Shown: positions 51,844-62,783 of the stretch, in pieces
Numbering within the stretch: position 1 is the stretch's first letter
Layout of the letters: each line of letters begins with the position of its first letter
From: Oxytricha trifallax
Lineage: Eukaryota > Ciliophora > Spirotrichea > Sporadotrichida > Oxytrichidae
Reading direction: 5' to 3'
DNA: 64,000 nucleotides
Assembly (NCBI GenBank): GCA_000711775.1
Contig: ARYC01001256.1
Coordinates: 36,688-100,687 of the forward strand
The notes under the pieces: generated by a model
Told to the model about the DNA's origin: nothing
What the model saw: the letters and a program-made list of their open reading frames with translations, nothing else
Database searches by the model: none
Program-made: the position numbers and the translations under genes

Positions 51844-54800
51844 TCATTTCCTGACAAAATCCTTGATAGTGGTATACTTATCTATGACATTGGCGAAGGA
51901 ATGCTTTAGTTGTCCTTTAACTTGAAATTCCTTATCTTTTATTAGATTTTTCACATCACCACGGAATTGCTTGTATTCTTTAATCTGGGTTGGTATCATT
52001 TCTGTGTTTTAACGGATCTTAATGTCCATCAGAATTTTTTTAATTATAAAAAATTAAATTAATTTATAAAATAATTTCGAAATAATAAGGGGAGTGGTGT
52101 TTAGGTATATAATATTTAGGAGAAATAAGGAAAACCAGTATAAAATTATTATTATTAATTAATCCATCTGTTTCTTATTATAGGATTTATTTTGATTTTA
52201 CAACACTTATTCAGAGGGTAGTAAGTTTTACATATTTCGCTTAATGTGGTCTTCTTATTCGTACTCTTTTATTGCGTGTGCTTATCTTCTTTGTATCTAA
52301 TTAATTTTATGTAAATATGAACATAGACTTTTATTATTTTTTATTAAGAATTATAAGAGACCCTGATATTTTTATAATGAACATCTTAAGTTATTCCTTA
52401 TGCTCTTTAATTGTATTGAGAATTCCCACGACATCTTTGAGGTATGAAGACTGATCTCTCCCCTGATTTTTACCAAAGGTAAATGTTGGCGTCTCACTCA
52501 TTGAAGTGTAATTATGATAACCCAGTTAACTGTGGAAACCCTACTCGAAGTCTTTCTAGGGATATGGATAGAAGAAATCGCATTTTTCTACTCGAGATTA
52601 TCAAATAATGGGAATGAGTAGAGTAATTTTTACGAATAAATGTATTTTAATATTTAAGATTGACTGAAAGCAATTTACTTAGTAATCTACTTGGCATTGG
52701 ACTTTTCCTGTCTCATAGCGCTGAGGGAATACTTATGGGGAGCAGGTGTCACATTATATTTCACGATGTATTACTTGGGGAGGGTCGGCATTTTACTAGA
52801 ATGGTCGTCAAGAGCATGCAGGTGTGTCACTCTTATATTAGAGTGAGTGTTGTTTTGATATCTCTATAAAGGAGATCTAAACCTTTTTTTATTTAAAAAT
52901 ATATTTTCCTTAAAGTTAGAATCTTTTATGAATTTAGTAAATTTCAATTAAAGTAATTAACAAAAATTAAAGCGTATTTTCATTTGAGTTTATTATAGTT
53001 TCTGTGTGTAATGTTGTTAAGATTAAAATGATAGTTGACTGGGCAAATCAAAGTGTCGCTACTCTTGTTATTATTTCCATTTTTTAATCTCTGAGTTTGC
53101 ATCATATTTCTCTTTGTAATCGTCCCCTCATTTTCAAATACATTTGACTCTATAACACTCTGATAAGTTCCTCTATCGTATGCTATTGTTTAACTCACTA
53201 TTTTATCTTTAACGTTTCTCTAAGTATCAATTATTTAATGCTTATATCATTCAAAAATATTGAGATTCTTTCATAATTACCAAATTATATAAAACTTGAT
53301 TATTGATTATTTATAGTATCTTGAAAATTTGAGCCATCTAAATGGCTTTACTTATTATTCATCAACATTAATTTAGGTATTTTGACTCCGTTATTTAACT
53401 ATCTCCTCTATTAGACATCTCTATCTATTCCCCCACTCATCTAATATATATTATCTTGTTCTCCAACAGCACTTGAATTTAATTGCTATTTGAACCCCCT
53501 CACGTCACTCAATGTTTTACTATTTTTCTTAGCGAGGAGAGTCCTCTAAGTATAATTGTGAGAATTAAGTGTTAAATACTAATTATTTAAATTCATATCT
53601 AAGGAATCATGATTGAATTGCTTTGGCAGTAGTTTGCTTAAGAGCTTAGATTATTATTCTTTCAAAATTTCTTAGTTTTGTATTTATATGTTTGGGAGGA
53701 GAGTCCTTAGAGATTGCTATTGGCTTTCATTCTCAATAAGCATCTATCTGGATGTTTGGAAAAATTCAAAATCATTAATAAAATCAGAAAATATAAGTCA
53801 ATTTTAAGCGATATAAGTTAAATGTAGCAGGGTCATTACTTGAAGGTAAAGTTCTGAAAGTATCAATATACACACTGTTAATTCTCTTGTTTTTCTTACT
53901 TAAATCATCTTAATATGGTGGCAAACTGATTTGACTCTGATCAATAGTAATACTCTAAACATCTCGACTTGTATAATTATCTTCTTATTTATATTAAATT
54001 TCTTAAATTACTTAACCCCCCACACCAGATTCATTCAAACTTTAAATATTCTGTTCTTTTTTATTCTAAGTTGCTCTTACCACATCCAACAATTAGGAAA
54101 ATCTCTTGGAATTGAGAAACAAGAGGGGGTTTGCGACGTTTCTTAATAAAGAGCCGGATCTCTGGCGGGGTTTGTTAATTTATGTTAAATCTTAGATTTG
54201 AGAAGATCGCTTGTTCTATTGTTATTCAACAGAAGTTATGTATATATTTAAAATCTTGTATAAAAGAATTTGAAAGCTCTTTTAATTGCCCTTTATTTCA
54301 TATTAGCATTAGAAATAACCCAATGTTTTAATGAAGTATTTGAAAGATTAAGTAAATTTAATTGGCTTTATGTGCTTCGTTTTTCTTTATAAATCTAATC
54401 ATTTACTAAGTCATTTTATTCTGACATCACTGAGGTAGAATTCGATGATTTAATTTAGGCTGTAGAGTTTTTTCGAGATCTTTCTTCAAAGGTCTCTTTG
54501 TTAATATCTTACAGTTTACCATTTAATTTTTAATAAAACTTAGTTTAATGCATGAAATCAATCAAACGACAATTATATTCTTTGATAATTATTCTGTGAT
54601 TGTATGGGTCATCTGAGTTATCATAATAATTCCTACATAATTACACATAAAATTACTTCTTGAATCTTGCTTACTTTTTATTAGCAGTATTACTTTTAAT
54701 GTCTTCTCATGCCTCAAACTTCTTGGGATGAATCTTCCACAGTTTCATTTTCATGCTTCTCTCGATGTCATCCTATATAAATATAGTTTTACTAATATGA

Positions 54801-55150
54801 GCAATTGATTCACATTCTAATAATAGTGCTAAGAGTATCAATTTTTATCAATATTTTATTTCCCCCCCATGACTTACCTATCCTCTGATTTACCCCACGT
54901 TATCTCTTTCATTAAGAAATGGAACGAATGTCTAATTCAGACTAACATTTTCAATTTCTTTTGCGTTTTCTTTCTTAGGCTATTTAGGTATCTCACTGTC
55001 TCTAGGCGCCAAAAATGCTCGAATTTTATCTCTTAATTAAGTGCGTCGCACTAGGTGTTTGTGGTGACCGTAGCGATTGGAGACGCCTTACTGGTGCTCT
55101 TCGGATTCTAGGATAAAATTAAAGGTGTTGTTTACTTATTAGATTTACAT
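51844..55150 (-). CDS. Unknown hydrophilic protein, many coding islands
   Basis: The start at 55150 opens HKHLVRRTQLRDKIRAFLA and PRDSEIPKQPKKENAKEIE. A 105-nt GT-AG intron (54773-54877) joins GQIRGQ to DDIERSMKMKLWKIHPKKF. One long island continues to about 54360 (QARFKKQFYVQLCRNYYD). Further islands: ISLPPYQDDLSKKNKRINS (about 53900), LLPKQFNHDSLDMNL (about 53620), KNSKTLSDVRGFKQQ (about 53530), AYDRGTYQSVIESNVFEN (about 53160), THLHALDDHSSKMPTLPK (about 52830), KCDFFYPYPQKDFEQG (about 52580), and a last island starting MDIKIRQNTEMIPTQ, joined by a GATG pointer and ending at TGA 51844-51846. An in-frame TGA at 54707-54709 (KKFEA-x-EDIK) sits where Trp would fit. No domain was recognised; it is charged and Asn/Gln-rich. 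Confidence 0.66.
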
Positions 55151-56349
55151 TTTTAATTAAATTAAATATTAAGTGATTTTATGATTACTGATTATGATTT
55201 AAAATCGTTTATCAATTATTTTCAAGAGTATGACTTAAGATATGTAATAAAATAGTTGAATCAAAAATTTTTAATTCATTATAATAATGATTTTTATTAG
55301 TAATGCCTAAGCCTCAAATTTATAAATTAAATATTATGTTTTTTTATCAATATACTATATAAACTTACGAATTTTGCCCTGTAATTGATTTTTTAAAACT
55401 ACGAATAGTTACGAAATATAATTTATAGAATTTTTAATTTTTCATAGTAAAATTTTAATTTAGTTATTTTAATTTTACAATTTAATTATTAAGTGCACAC
55501 ATTTAACTTTAAAAGATTTAAGCTTAATATAATTTTATATATAAATTAAAATCTCTAATAAATGGATTTACTATTTAATTGCCTCAACTTTTTAAATTGT
55601 ATATAACATTTTATACTTATATATTTATCTTTTATATTTAAAATTGAAATATTTGATATGTCTTTGAATAGAACTTAAAAAGATAAAATGAAGAAATCAA
55701 CCAATATTGTTGAAAAATAAATGATTAAGATTGTAATTTCAATAAAAATTTTTATTATATTTAAAATTAAATAAAAATTTAATAATTAATTACTATTTTA
55801 TTCAGAGTTTATTGAAAATTGCGAGATTTTATGTGGTATAAAGATTAATAATAATAATAAAATAAAGGGATTTAATATAAGTGATAGTACATTGGTTTTT
55901 TAAAAACAATTACAAATTTAAATTATTTTAAACTTTTAAGAATAATAGACAAAATAAAGGAAGATATTAATCAAAACACATGTATGTGTATTATTATTGT
56001 TGTAAAAAGCTTGAATAGAATTAGAGGTCAAATATATTTTCTAACCTTTTTTAACAAAAATGCAATTGTTTTTTTTACTGAACTTTTGAAGTTAATCAAC
56101 TGCAATAATATATCTATATAAATGTATTTTTTTCTGATTTAAATGGAAAATTGGAGTTTTTAATAATAAAAGCTTTTATTTTCTCTAAAAATCTTACTTC
56201 ATTTTTCTTTTGTATTTTATAAACAATAAATACTAATTTTATTATTATAAATACTTTAATAATTAAAATTATTTTGCTATAATATTCATTAAAATATATT
56301 TTTATAAACTAATACTAGCTCTCTTACACACAAATCGGCATAGAAGTTG
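55151..56349. other. Divergent intergenic region
   Basis: This AT-rich stretch of 1.2 kb lies between the start of the unknown minus-strand gene (55150) and the start of the plus-strand heptad-repeat gene (56350). No coding island or long repeat was seen. It probably holds both promoters, but ciliate promoter motifs are not diagnostic. Confidence 0.45.
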
Positions 56350-56961
56350 ATGACAGAAGGATTTGCCATCCATAAATATGAGATTGAAGACACGAGACTA
56401 TCAATTCAATAGTTCGTAAATAGTCAACAAATATTGACTCAAAGCCTGTAGGAAATGACAACCTAGGTAACTAACATGACAACATAAGTAACTAATATGA
56501 CAACCTAGGTAACTAATATGACAACTTAGGTAACTAATATGACAACCTAGGTAACTAATATAACAACATAAATTACTAATTCAATCACTTATTTGAGTAA
56601 TTCAGTCAATAATATGACAAATTAAATGGCAAATATGTCAACTCTTTTCACAACTTAAATGGCAACAATGTAGTAACTAATCATCCAGTTGAGTGCAACA
56701 ATGAATGCTTAAATCTTAAGCAAAAGCCAACATGGCTAACAATAAGTGCCTGGATTATTAAATTATATGTAAATTATATCTATATTTAAATTATAATTTC
56801 ATTTAAAATTCTGGACCATAACCTAGAATGATATGAGCATCTACAATTCAATTAATAATTGTTATTATAAATCATCGCACTCATTTGCTCCACTGAGAGA
56901 TATTATATATTTAAAATTTAAAAGTTATGAGATTAAGCTATAATAATTAATTTGGATAAAA
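56350..56961 (+). CDS. Small coiled-coil protein with MTTQVTN heptad repeats
   Basis: ATG 56350 opens MTEGFAIHKYEIEDTRLSI, then six tandem 7-residue units of the form MTTQVTN (21-bp DNA repeats at 56455-56580). A looser amphipathic stretch follows (TYLSNSVNNMTNQMANMS), with a Gln-rich end (ILSKSQHGQQQVPGLL) at about 56755. The frame stays open to TGA near 56959-56961, but the last 200 bp look non-coding, so the true end or an IES may be near 56760. Hydrophobic residues at regular a/d positions predict a coiled coil. No known family. It belongs with the two small coiled-coil genes at 58386 and 59585. Confidence 0.65.
56455..56580 (+). repeat. Six tandem 21-bp units (ATGACAACCTAGGTAACTAAT)
   Basis: Units start at 56455, 56476, 56497, 56518, 56539 and 56560 with few changes; each encodes one heptad of the coiled-coil protein. 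Near-identity of the units indicates recent expansion. Confidence 0.9.
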
Positions 56962-57275
56962 GTTTGAACAAGCAATTTAATCTTCTTTTCATTTTTTGTT
57001 AAACGAAAACTTTAAAATTAAAATAATATAAAAATTAAGTGACTTATTCCATTACATTTATTATAGATTGAATTATTCTCATTCTATTTTTAAAATACCC
57101 TGATTAATTGTTTACAAATAAATCTTTTTTATTCTTCTTTAATTGAGTAAAAAAATGTCTTTAAAGTTAATTTGATATTATGAATAAAAATACTAAAATA
57201 AATTTGTAGAATTGTGTGTTTGTATATGTGAACTATTATTATTCTCTATACATTTAATCAATCTTCCATTGTATT

Positions 57276-60200
57276 TCAGAACTTAGCGCTCTTGTACTTG
57301 GCCAAATTCTCAGCATTTGGGGGTGGGAAGAGGTCAGGGGTGAACTTGGTGGCTTTGGCCATGTTGCCCTTAATCTTCATCTTTCCTTGCATGAATGCCA
57401 TCTGGGGGTTGAGCTTGCCCATGCATACTCCCTCGAAGTCCTCGTCAGTCATGGTGAAAGTGGCATCTGCACTTGCTGGCTTGCCCTTCTTGACGTCTCC
57501 CTGTCCGTTCTTGAGATCGATCTCGTAGGTGGCCTCGACCTTGGCACCCTTGGTCTTAAGGATTTCAAAGGCGAAAACTGCTGCTACCTTTGGAATCAGT
57601 TGTTTTCCGAGTCCCTAATCGAGATAAGTCTTCATCATATGAAAATTACACATATTACTTAGTGTAAAAAACTGTATCCTTAACTGTACATTAAACTTCG
57701 TACTTTTTTGCTTTGAAACATGTAAATTTACATTTCATTAAATTTTGATCATACCGAAGATTTCATCTGATTTAAGTACAGCTCCAGTTGAAGCTGGGGT
57801 TTGTTGAGCTGGGGCAGCTTTGGGTGCGTCAATCTTGGGAGATTCCTTTTGTGGTGCGGTCTTTGGTGCTTGAGTGGCAGCTTCAATATTTTTCATGACC
57901 TTCTCCATCATTTCTTAGTTTCCTGTGGGGAATGTTTTATTTAATTATTTAATAAGTAATTTATAATGAAGATTTTAATTTATATTATAATTTATTTCGA
58001 ATTATATCATATAAATCATAATTAAGTTTATAGATAGAGTTAAGTGATTGAATAATTCGTTAATATTTATATTTTAAGTAGATGAAAATTTCTAATTAAA
58101 AATAGCATAAAATATTGTAAATTCATCTTATATTCGCATCATATATAAAAGATTTAAATATTTTTTTAATAATTAAATTTAAATTTTGTAAATTAAAAAT
58201 AAACTTTTAAATTGAAAATTAACTTGAATTTTCTAAAACATTATTATTTATTAAATGACTACTAATATTTAAAATATCCATAAATAATTAGAATTATGAT
58301 ATTGTTTTTGCTATTTTTTAATATTTAAAATAGTTCCAATTATTTAGCATATTTTTTTTAGTTCATTGAATAATCCACAAAACTCATGCTTCCACCCCAG
58401 ACGTCGTAAAGTGTAGTATATAAACCAACTCTCCATTATATACAAAAATTAAGCACAGTCGGCTCTGTAAGTACTAAAACAGACCAAATCTCTTAAATCA
58501 AAAATGAAATCAAAAATATACATCAGATTATTCATGAAATATAATAAAGTATCGTGAAAATAAACTAGAGACTTGACAAGGTAGAATAAAGACTTGATAA
58601 GATGGCACTTGAGAAAAAAGAATAAAAAATTGTTAAGAAACAATTTAAATTCAAAATTAAAATTTAGATTAAAATTAAGATTCAAGCCAGGAAGTGAGCT
58701 CGTAGGATTACTGAGCAAAATAACTATATATTGTTTTTAATTAATTAATCAATTATTCATATTTTCATGTATTTTTAATTAATCTACTTTTTTTAAACAA
58801 ATTATACGATTTATTTTAAAAGCTTCAAATGCCCTCTTATAACTATATAATTATATCACCTCACTAAATTATAAATAAACCCAGGTAATGATAAAATAAC
58901 ATGAAGATAATTAATAAATACTCAAAAATAATGTATAATTGTTAATTTATTTGTTTTAAGAATAAATTATTTGCTTTAAAAGTTTATAATTTATGATAAA
59001 TTTATAAGTATTTTTTTAAATATTTATTCTATTTTCCATTTCATCTTTCTTCTCACTTCAAATGCTTATTATTGTAGAAATAAATTGGTATTGTAAATTT
59101 ATTATTTATTAAATTAACTTTAAAAATTTAAATGTAATTAAAACTATACATTTTTATCTTCAAATTTATAAATATATATCAATTATAACTTTTTACTGAT
59201 TTTAAAACTAAATAACTTTAAATCTGTCAAAACATCTATCCCTAAGCAGTAATATTCTTATTTTATTTTCTTATTATGAGCTTAGGCTATAAAAATAATT
59301 GGTCAAAGCAGCATAGAAAGAAGGAAAAAGGTCTACCAATTAAAACCAATAAAATTTAATTTTTAAATAAAAATAGTGTAATTTTAATAAAAGATCTATT
59401 ATTTTTCTAATTAATAATGAGATAGCAATTTGCTTTAATTATTCTGTGTAATATATGAATTGAATTAATTTAAATATTTGAACTATTGATATGAAAATTT
59501 AATAAGTTCTTAGTAATTTGTTAATTAATATAAAATTATTGTTTATTAAACACCTCAATTAATACAGACTCTCACTTCAGCGACATGCAAATTCATCAAG
59601 ATATCCAAAATCTGAACACAAATGTCCAGTCTCTTATCCAAACAGTTCAAATTATGGGAGATGGCATCGAGACACAAGTCAAATAGATGGGCGACTAGAT
59701 TGGTTAGCAGGTAAAATAGATGGGCGATTAAATTGGTTAGAAGGTAAAATAGATGGTCGATTAAATTGGTTAGAAGGTAGCAAATGTAGGGGATTAGCTC
59801 GGCTAGAAACTTGAAAAGATGGAAAACGCCATCGTCGATAAACTCGATCTAATTCACACTACCAATACTTTGCTCTTGAACAAGCTTATAGAATTGTTCA
59901 CTGTAAACTCTTCCTAGCAAGCTTTAATAAATAAATAGTTAATCTCAGGTTGAAATATATTAAATAATATTTAAAGCTGCTGTCAACAACTCCAATAATG
60001 CTGTCTGAAATAATATCTGTGTAGCTGTTCTATATCTCAATAAGTGACTCTCTACTTACTAACTATATTAGCCAACCAATATTATATATTATAATAATTT
60101 TAAATAATATATTCTATCTATTCTTATTCTTAAAGACTTAATATAAAATTATGTTTCAAATATTCCTAGTTTTGCATATAATAATCACATAACTATCACT

Positions 60201-61508
60201 TATAATCATAAAATATCAGAAAGTAATGTTTATAGACTCAGCAAGTTTGATGTATATTTCGCTTTTTATAATGACAAGAATATTTATCTCATAATTCACT
60301 CTTTAAGATTAATTATTGTCTCGAACTATGTTTAATTATTTTCAAGTTTATATTTATAATTACTTATTTATTTATCAGTTTTCAATTCTCTAATGTCTTG
60401 ACATATTTATAAGACTAAATAATAATTTTTTATTAATTCTAAAAATATTTTTGTGTACAGTTTTCCTCCTATGGGGAATGTTCCATGAGTGAAATCAACG
60501 ATCTTGTTCCAGTTCTTAGCAATCAAATAACAATAAAATAATAGTCATTTTTAGATCAAACTAGATAGTAATAGAGATATACACTATATTAATCTGCTGA
60601 ATGTTCTCTGGGGAAATTTCAGCTGGGCTGAAAAGAACACCCTCAGATGCTTGCCATCTATTCTTGCAGATATAACCAGCACCAACTTCGAACAATGAAC
60701 CGCTTTCTGGGCAGGTGTCGTGAACGAGGTAGGCGACGACTGGGGCAACGTACTCTGGCTTGAGTGCCTCAACGAGCTCTTTAGGCATCACAGTCTCGGT
60801 CATTCTGGTACCAGCGAGTGGGGCAATTGTGTTGACCTTAATGTTACGTTTCTCGCCTTCCTTAGCAAGGGATTGAGTGAATCCGTGGAGACCAAGCTTG
60901 GCAGCTGCGTAGTTGGCTTGACCGAAAGCTCCATAGATACCTGCTGAAGAGGAAGTGTTGATGATTCTTCCATAACCCTTTTCTCTCATGATGTTCCATG
61001 CAGCTCTGGCGACTGACCATGATCCCTTCAAGTGGACTCTTTGGATGAGGTCCCAATCATTCTCAGTCATTTTTTACATGGAAATATCTCTTAAGATACC
61101 TGCGTTGTTAATCACGATATCGACAGTGCCAAAAGCATCAACTGCTGTCTTAACAATTTTTCTAAGCTAAAATTATAATTGCCTTTTTCGTTCACACGCT
61201 TGTTTCTAACGAAATTGAACGATTTAAACTTTATTGGGATAATTTAATTTATCAACAATCTTATCTCCATGCTCAACTGAATCGTAGTTAGCGACTGCTT
61301 GTCCACCTAATTTCTTGATTTCCTCAACGACGACGTCAGCAGGTCTAGCAGTGTTCTTGCTAGCTTCTCCACTAACTGAACCACCGAGGTCATTAACGAC
61401 GACCTTAGCACCTCTTGAAGCAAGTAGGTGAGCGTAGGCTCTTCCAAGACCGGCTCCTGCACCAGTGACTATAGCAACTTTACCGTCAAATCTAAGTTCT
61501 TGAGACAT
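57276..61508 (-). CDS. Peroxisomal multifunctional enzyme-like SDR-SCP2 fusion (3-hydroxyacyl-CoA dehydrogenase type)
   Basis: The start at 61508 opens a short-chain dehydrogenase very close to the N-terminal part of animal HSD17B4/MFE-2: Rossmann motif [24 protein letters not shown] ([12 protein letters not shown]), catalytic Ser in [10 protein letters not shown], and Tyr-x3-Lys in YAAAKLGL. A short linker rich in Ala, Pro and Lys follows, then a C-terminal SCP2 lipid-binding domain ([37 protein letters not shown]) ending AKYKSAKF at TGA 57276-57278. The hydratase-2 domain of animal MFE-2 is absent. Four IESs with pointers ATTGTT, GATT, AACATTCCCCA and TATGAT total 2,832 bp; removing them leaves exactly 467 codons. 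Expected role: oxidation of 3-hydroxyacyl-CoA in peroxisomal beta-oxidation. The terminal AKF is only weakly PTS1-like. Confidence 0.95.
57640..57753 (-). other. IES, 114 bp, pointer TATGAT
   Basis: TATGAT lies at 57748-57753 and 57634-57639 (minus strand). Removal joins LKSDEIFGM to MKTYLDQGLGKQ inside the SCP2 domain. Confidence 0.88.
58386..58697 (+). CDS. Small coiled-coil protein, nested in an IES
   Basis: A single open frame of 103 residues from ATG 58386 to TGA 58695-58697 with TAA/TAG as Gln: N-terminus [18 protein letters not shown], then a heptad-patterned coiled coil ([36 protein letters not shown]) and a very basic end ([16 protein letters not shown]). No domain was recognised. 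It lies on the opposite strand inside the 2.5-kb IES of the SDR-SCP2 gene. To be expressed from a somatic chromosome it must be retained on its own molecule when the host gene is rearranged, or be expressed only in the germline. Confidence 0.7.
59585..59953 (+). CDS. Small coiled-coil protein with 11-residue repeats, nested in an IES
   Basis: The frame from ATG 59585 ([18 protein letters not shown]) to TGA 59951-59953 gives about 122 residues; the frame is also open a little upstream, so the true start may be earlier. The middle is four hendecad units of the type VKQMGDQIGQK encoded by 33-bp DNA repeats (59678-59809), followed by [18 protein letters not shown] and a leucine-rich end. Hendecads predict a right-handed coiled coil. 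It resembles the heptad proteins at 56350 and 58386 and the coiled coil of the gene at 40023. Like 58386 it lies inside the large SDR-SCP2 IES. Confidence 0.72.
59678..59809 (+). repeat. Four tandem 33-bp units
   Basis: Units start at 59678, 59711, 59744 and 59777. The second and third are almost identical; the fourth is diverged. Each encodes one 11-residue coiled-coil unit. Confidence 0.9.
60525..60594 (-). other. IES, 70 bp, pointer GATT
   Basis: GATT (plus strand AATC) lies at 60591-60594 and 60521-60524. Removal joins SPENIQQI to [10 protein letters not shown], matching the animal MFE-2 sequence across this point. Confidence 0.8.
61152..61253 (-). other. IES, 102 bp, pointer ATTGTT
   Basis: ATTGTT (plus strand AACAAT) lies at 61254-61259 and 61152-61157. 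Removal gives [13 protein letters not shown], which aligns without a gap to animal MFE-2; treating the interval as a GT-AG intron would add extra residues. Confidence 0.9.
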
Positions 61509-61841
61509 TTTATATTCGATTGTATATATCTTTTATGATTATAAAAATAGAGAGATTAATCGATCAAAGAAGTCTAAAACAATTTTTAAACATCATTAAT
61601 TCCACATATGACGCATTCACTTTTTATGTATTCATCATTTCGCCTTAAACTTGTGGAAAAAAAGAATCAGATTTCAAAGAAGTACTAATTTTATATACAT
61701 ATATAGAATGAAACTATTAAAAATATTCACATTTATTCAAAGAATTATGTATACTAATTACTAAAAGAAGTGTTACTATTTTCATTTATAGCTTTTCATT
61801 AATAAAAACTATAAATTTTCTTTTATTATGATCGAAATGTA

Positions 61842-62760
61842 TCAATTTTAAAACTGTGCGTTATTGTAATCGCAATCGATTTGCTGTTTTTCCTTATCTA
61901 GAAGATAGTAATTAGTTGCCGCGTCGTTCATGTCATAATTCTCTATGCTTTCAATAATGAATTTTCTAGGGAAGCCAAATTGCTCCACTTTTTCTACAAC
62001 TTCATAGTCTATTAATATCGGCTCGTCTGTGTTGTTACCTTGAGTGAATTGGGTTTTGTTATTCTAAAGGAATGTTTTAAAAAGTAAATTAGAATGATAA
62101 AGATAAACAATAATCACTATTTCTTTATTTATTAAATGGATTTGAACTATATGATATGATAAAATTCATTAAAAAATATGTTTGCATTTGGTGGAGCTCA
62201 GATTTGCATTATTACTAATTTTTCTTTATTAATTCAGCTTCCACTTCTTCGTCTGAGTTTTAAGACACTAATGGTGCTGCATATTAAGCATGATCATCTA
62301 GATAATTAAAATTGCTGATAAAAAGAAGTATAATAGAGATATTGAATATTTTAACTGTTTTTATTAATATCATCTGGATTGTTATTGAGTAAAAGGTTTT
62401 CTTAACAGTCTCCATTCATTGAAGTTACCAATCATTTCAGTATTTAATATATAACTGAATACATAATTAATTAAAACAAAAACAGGGTAATTTTTATCAT
62501 ACATCATAATATATTTACATAAAATGAATGAGTTATCGCTCTTACTCTAATCACTGTTGTTATTTTCAGCTTTATTATCTTCCGTGGATTGCTTCACAAA
62601 TTTATTATAGACTCCGTTGTCAAGTTCACAGTTATTGTTCATTTCATATTGCCTGTTAATGTCCTTGACTCTAGGGGCATATTTTATCACTCTTTTATCC
62701 ACAATCATCTGAGGGTCAATTGGCAGGGGAGGGATGTAAGTGCTTGAATCTAGATCCCCA
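61842..62760 (-). CDS. C-terminal part of a kinase-type gene with UBA-like tail
   Basis: Three islands read leftwards: SSTYIPPLPIDPQMIVDKR with YAPRVKDINRQYEMNNN (62760-62540), an acidic linker LDDHAQYAAPLVSQNSDEE (about 62300), and the C-terminal island (62060-61842) with VVEKVEQFGFPRKFIIES and YDMNDAATNYYLLDKEKQQ, ending at TGA 61842-61844. The last island resembles the UBA-like segment after the kinase domain in AMPK/MARK-related kinases (pattern FGFP...Nx2AT.YYLL). The catalytic domain itself is not in the window: the coding sequence stops about 25 bp before the TBE transposon end at 62784. The missing 5' part is probably on the far side of the transposon. The kinase assignment is therefore an inference from the tail. 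Confidence 0.62.
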
Positions 62761-62783
62761 TTAAATCAAAATAAATTCACATT

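Larger units (their letters stand above)
57937..60482 (-). other. IES, 2,546 bp, pointer AACATTCCCCA, containing two other genes
   Basis: The 11-bp pointer AACATTCCCCA (plus strand TGGGGAATGTT) lies at 60472-60482 and 57926-57936. Excision joins [10 protein letters not shown] to [15 protein letters not shown], linking the dehydrogenase to the SCP2 linker. The interval contains plus-strand coiled-coil genes at 58386-58697 and 59585-59953. The remainder is AT-rich, with no transposase or inverted repeat seen. Confidence 0.88.

Noticed and set aside
52660..52869. Plus-strand 69-residue frame
   Set aside because: Antisense of a coding island of the unknown minus-strand gene (THLHALDDHSSKMPTLPK).
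57292..57662. Plus-strand frames with normal base composition
   Set aside because: Shadows of the GC-richer SCP2 domain on the minus strand.
61152..61253. Interruption of the SDR domain read as a GT-AG intron
   Set aside because: Splicing would add residues absent from homologues, while pointer-based excision gives an exact alignment.
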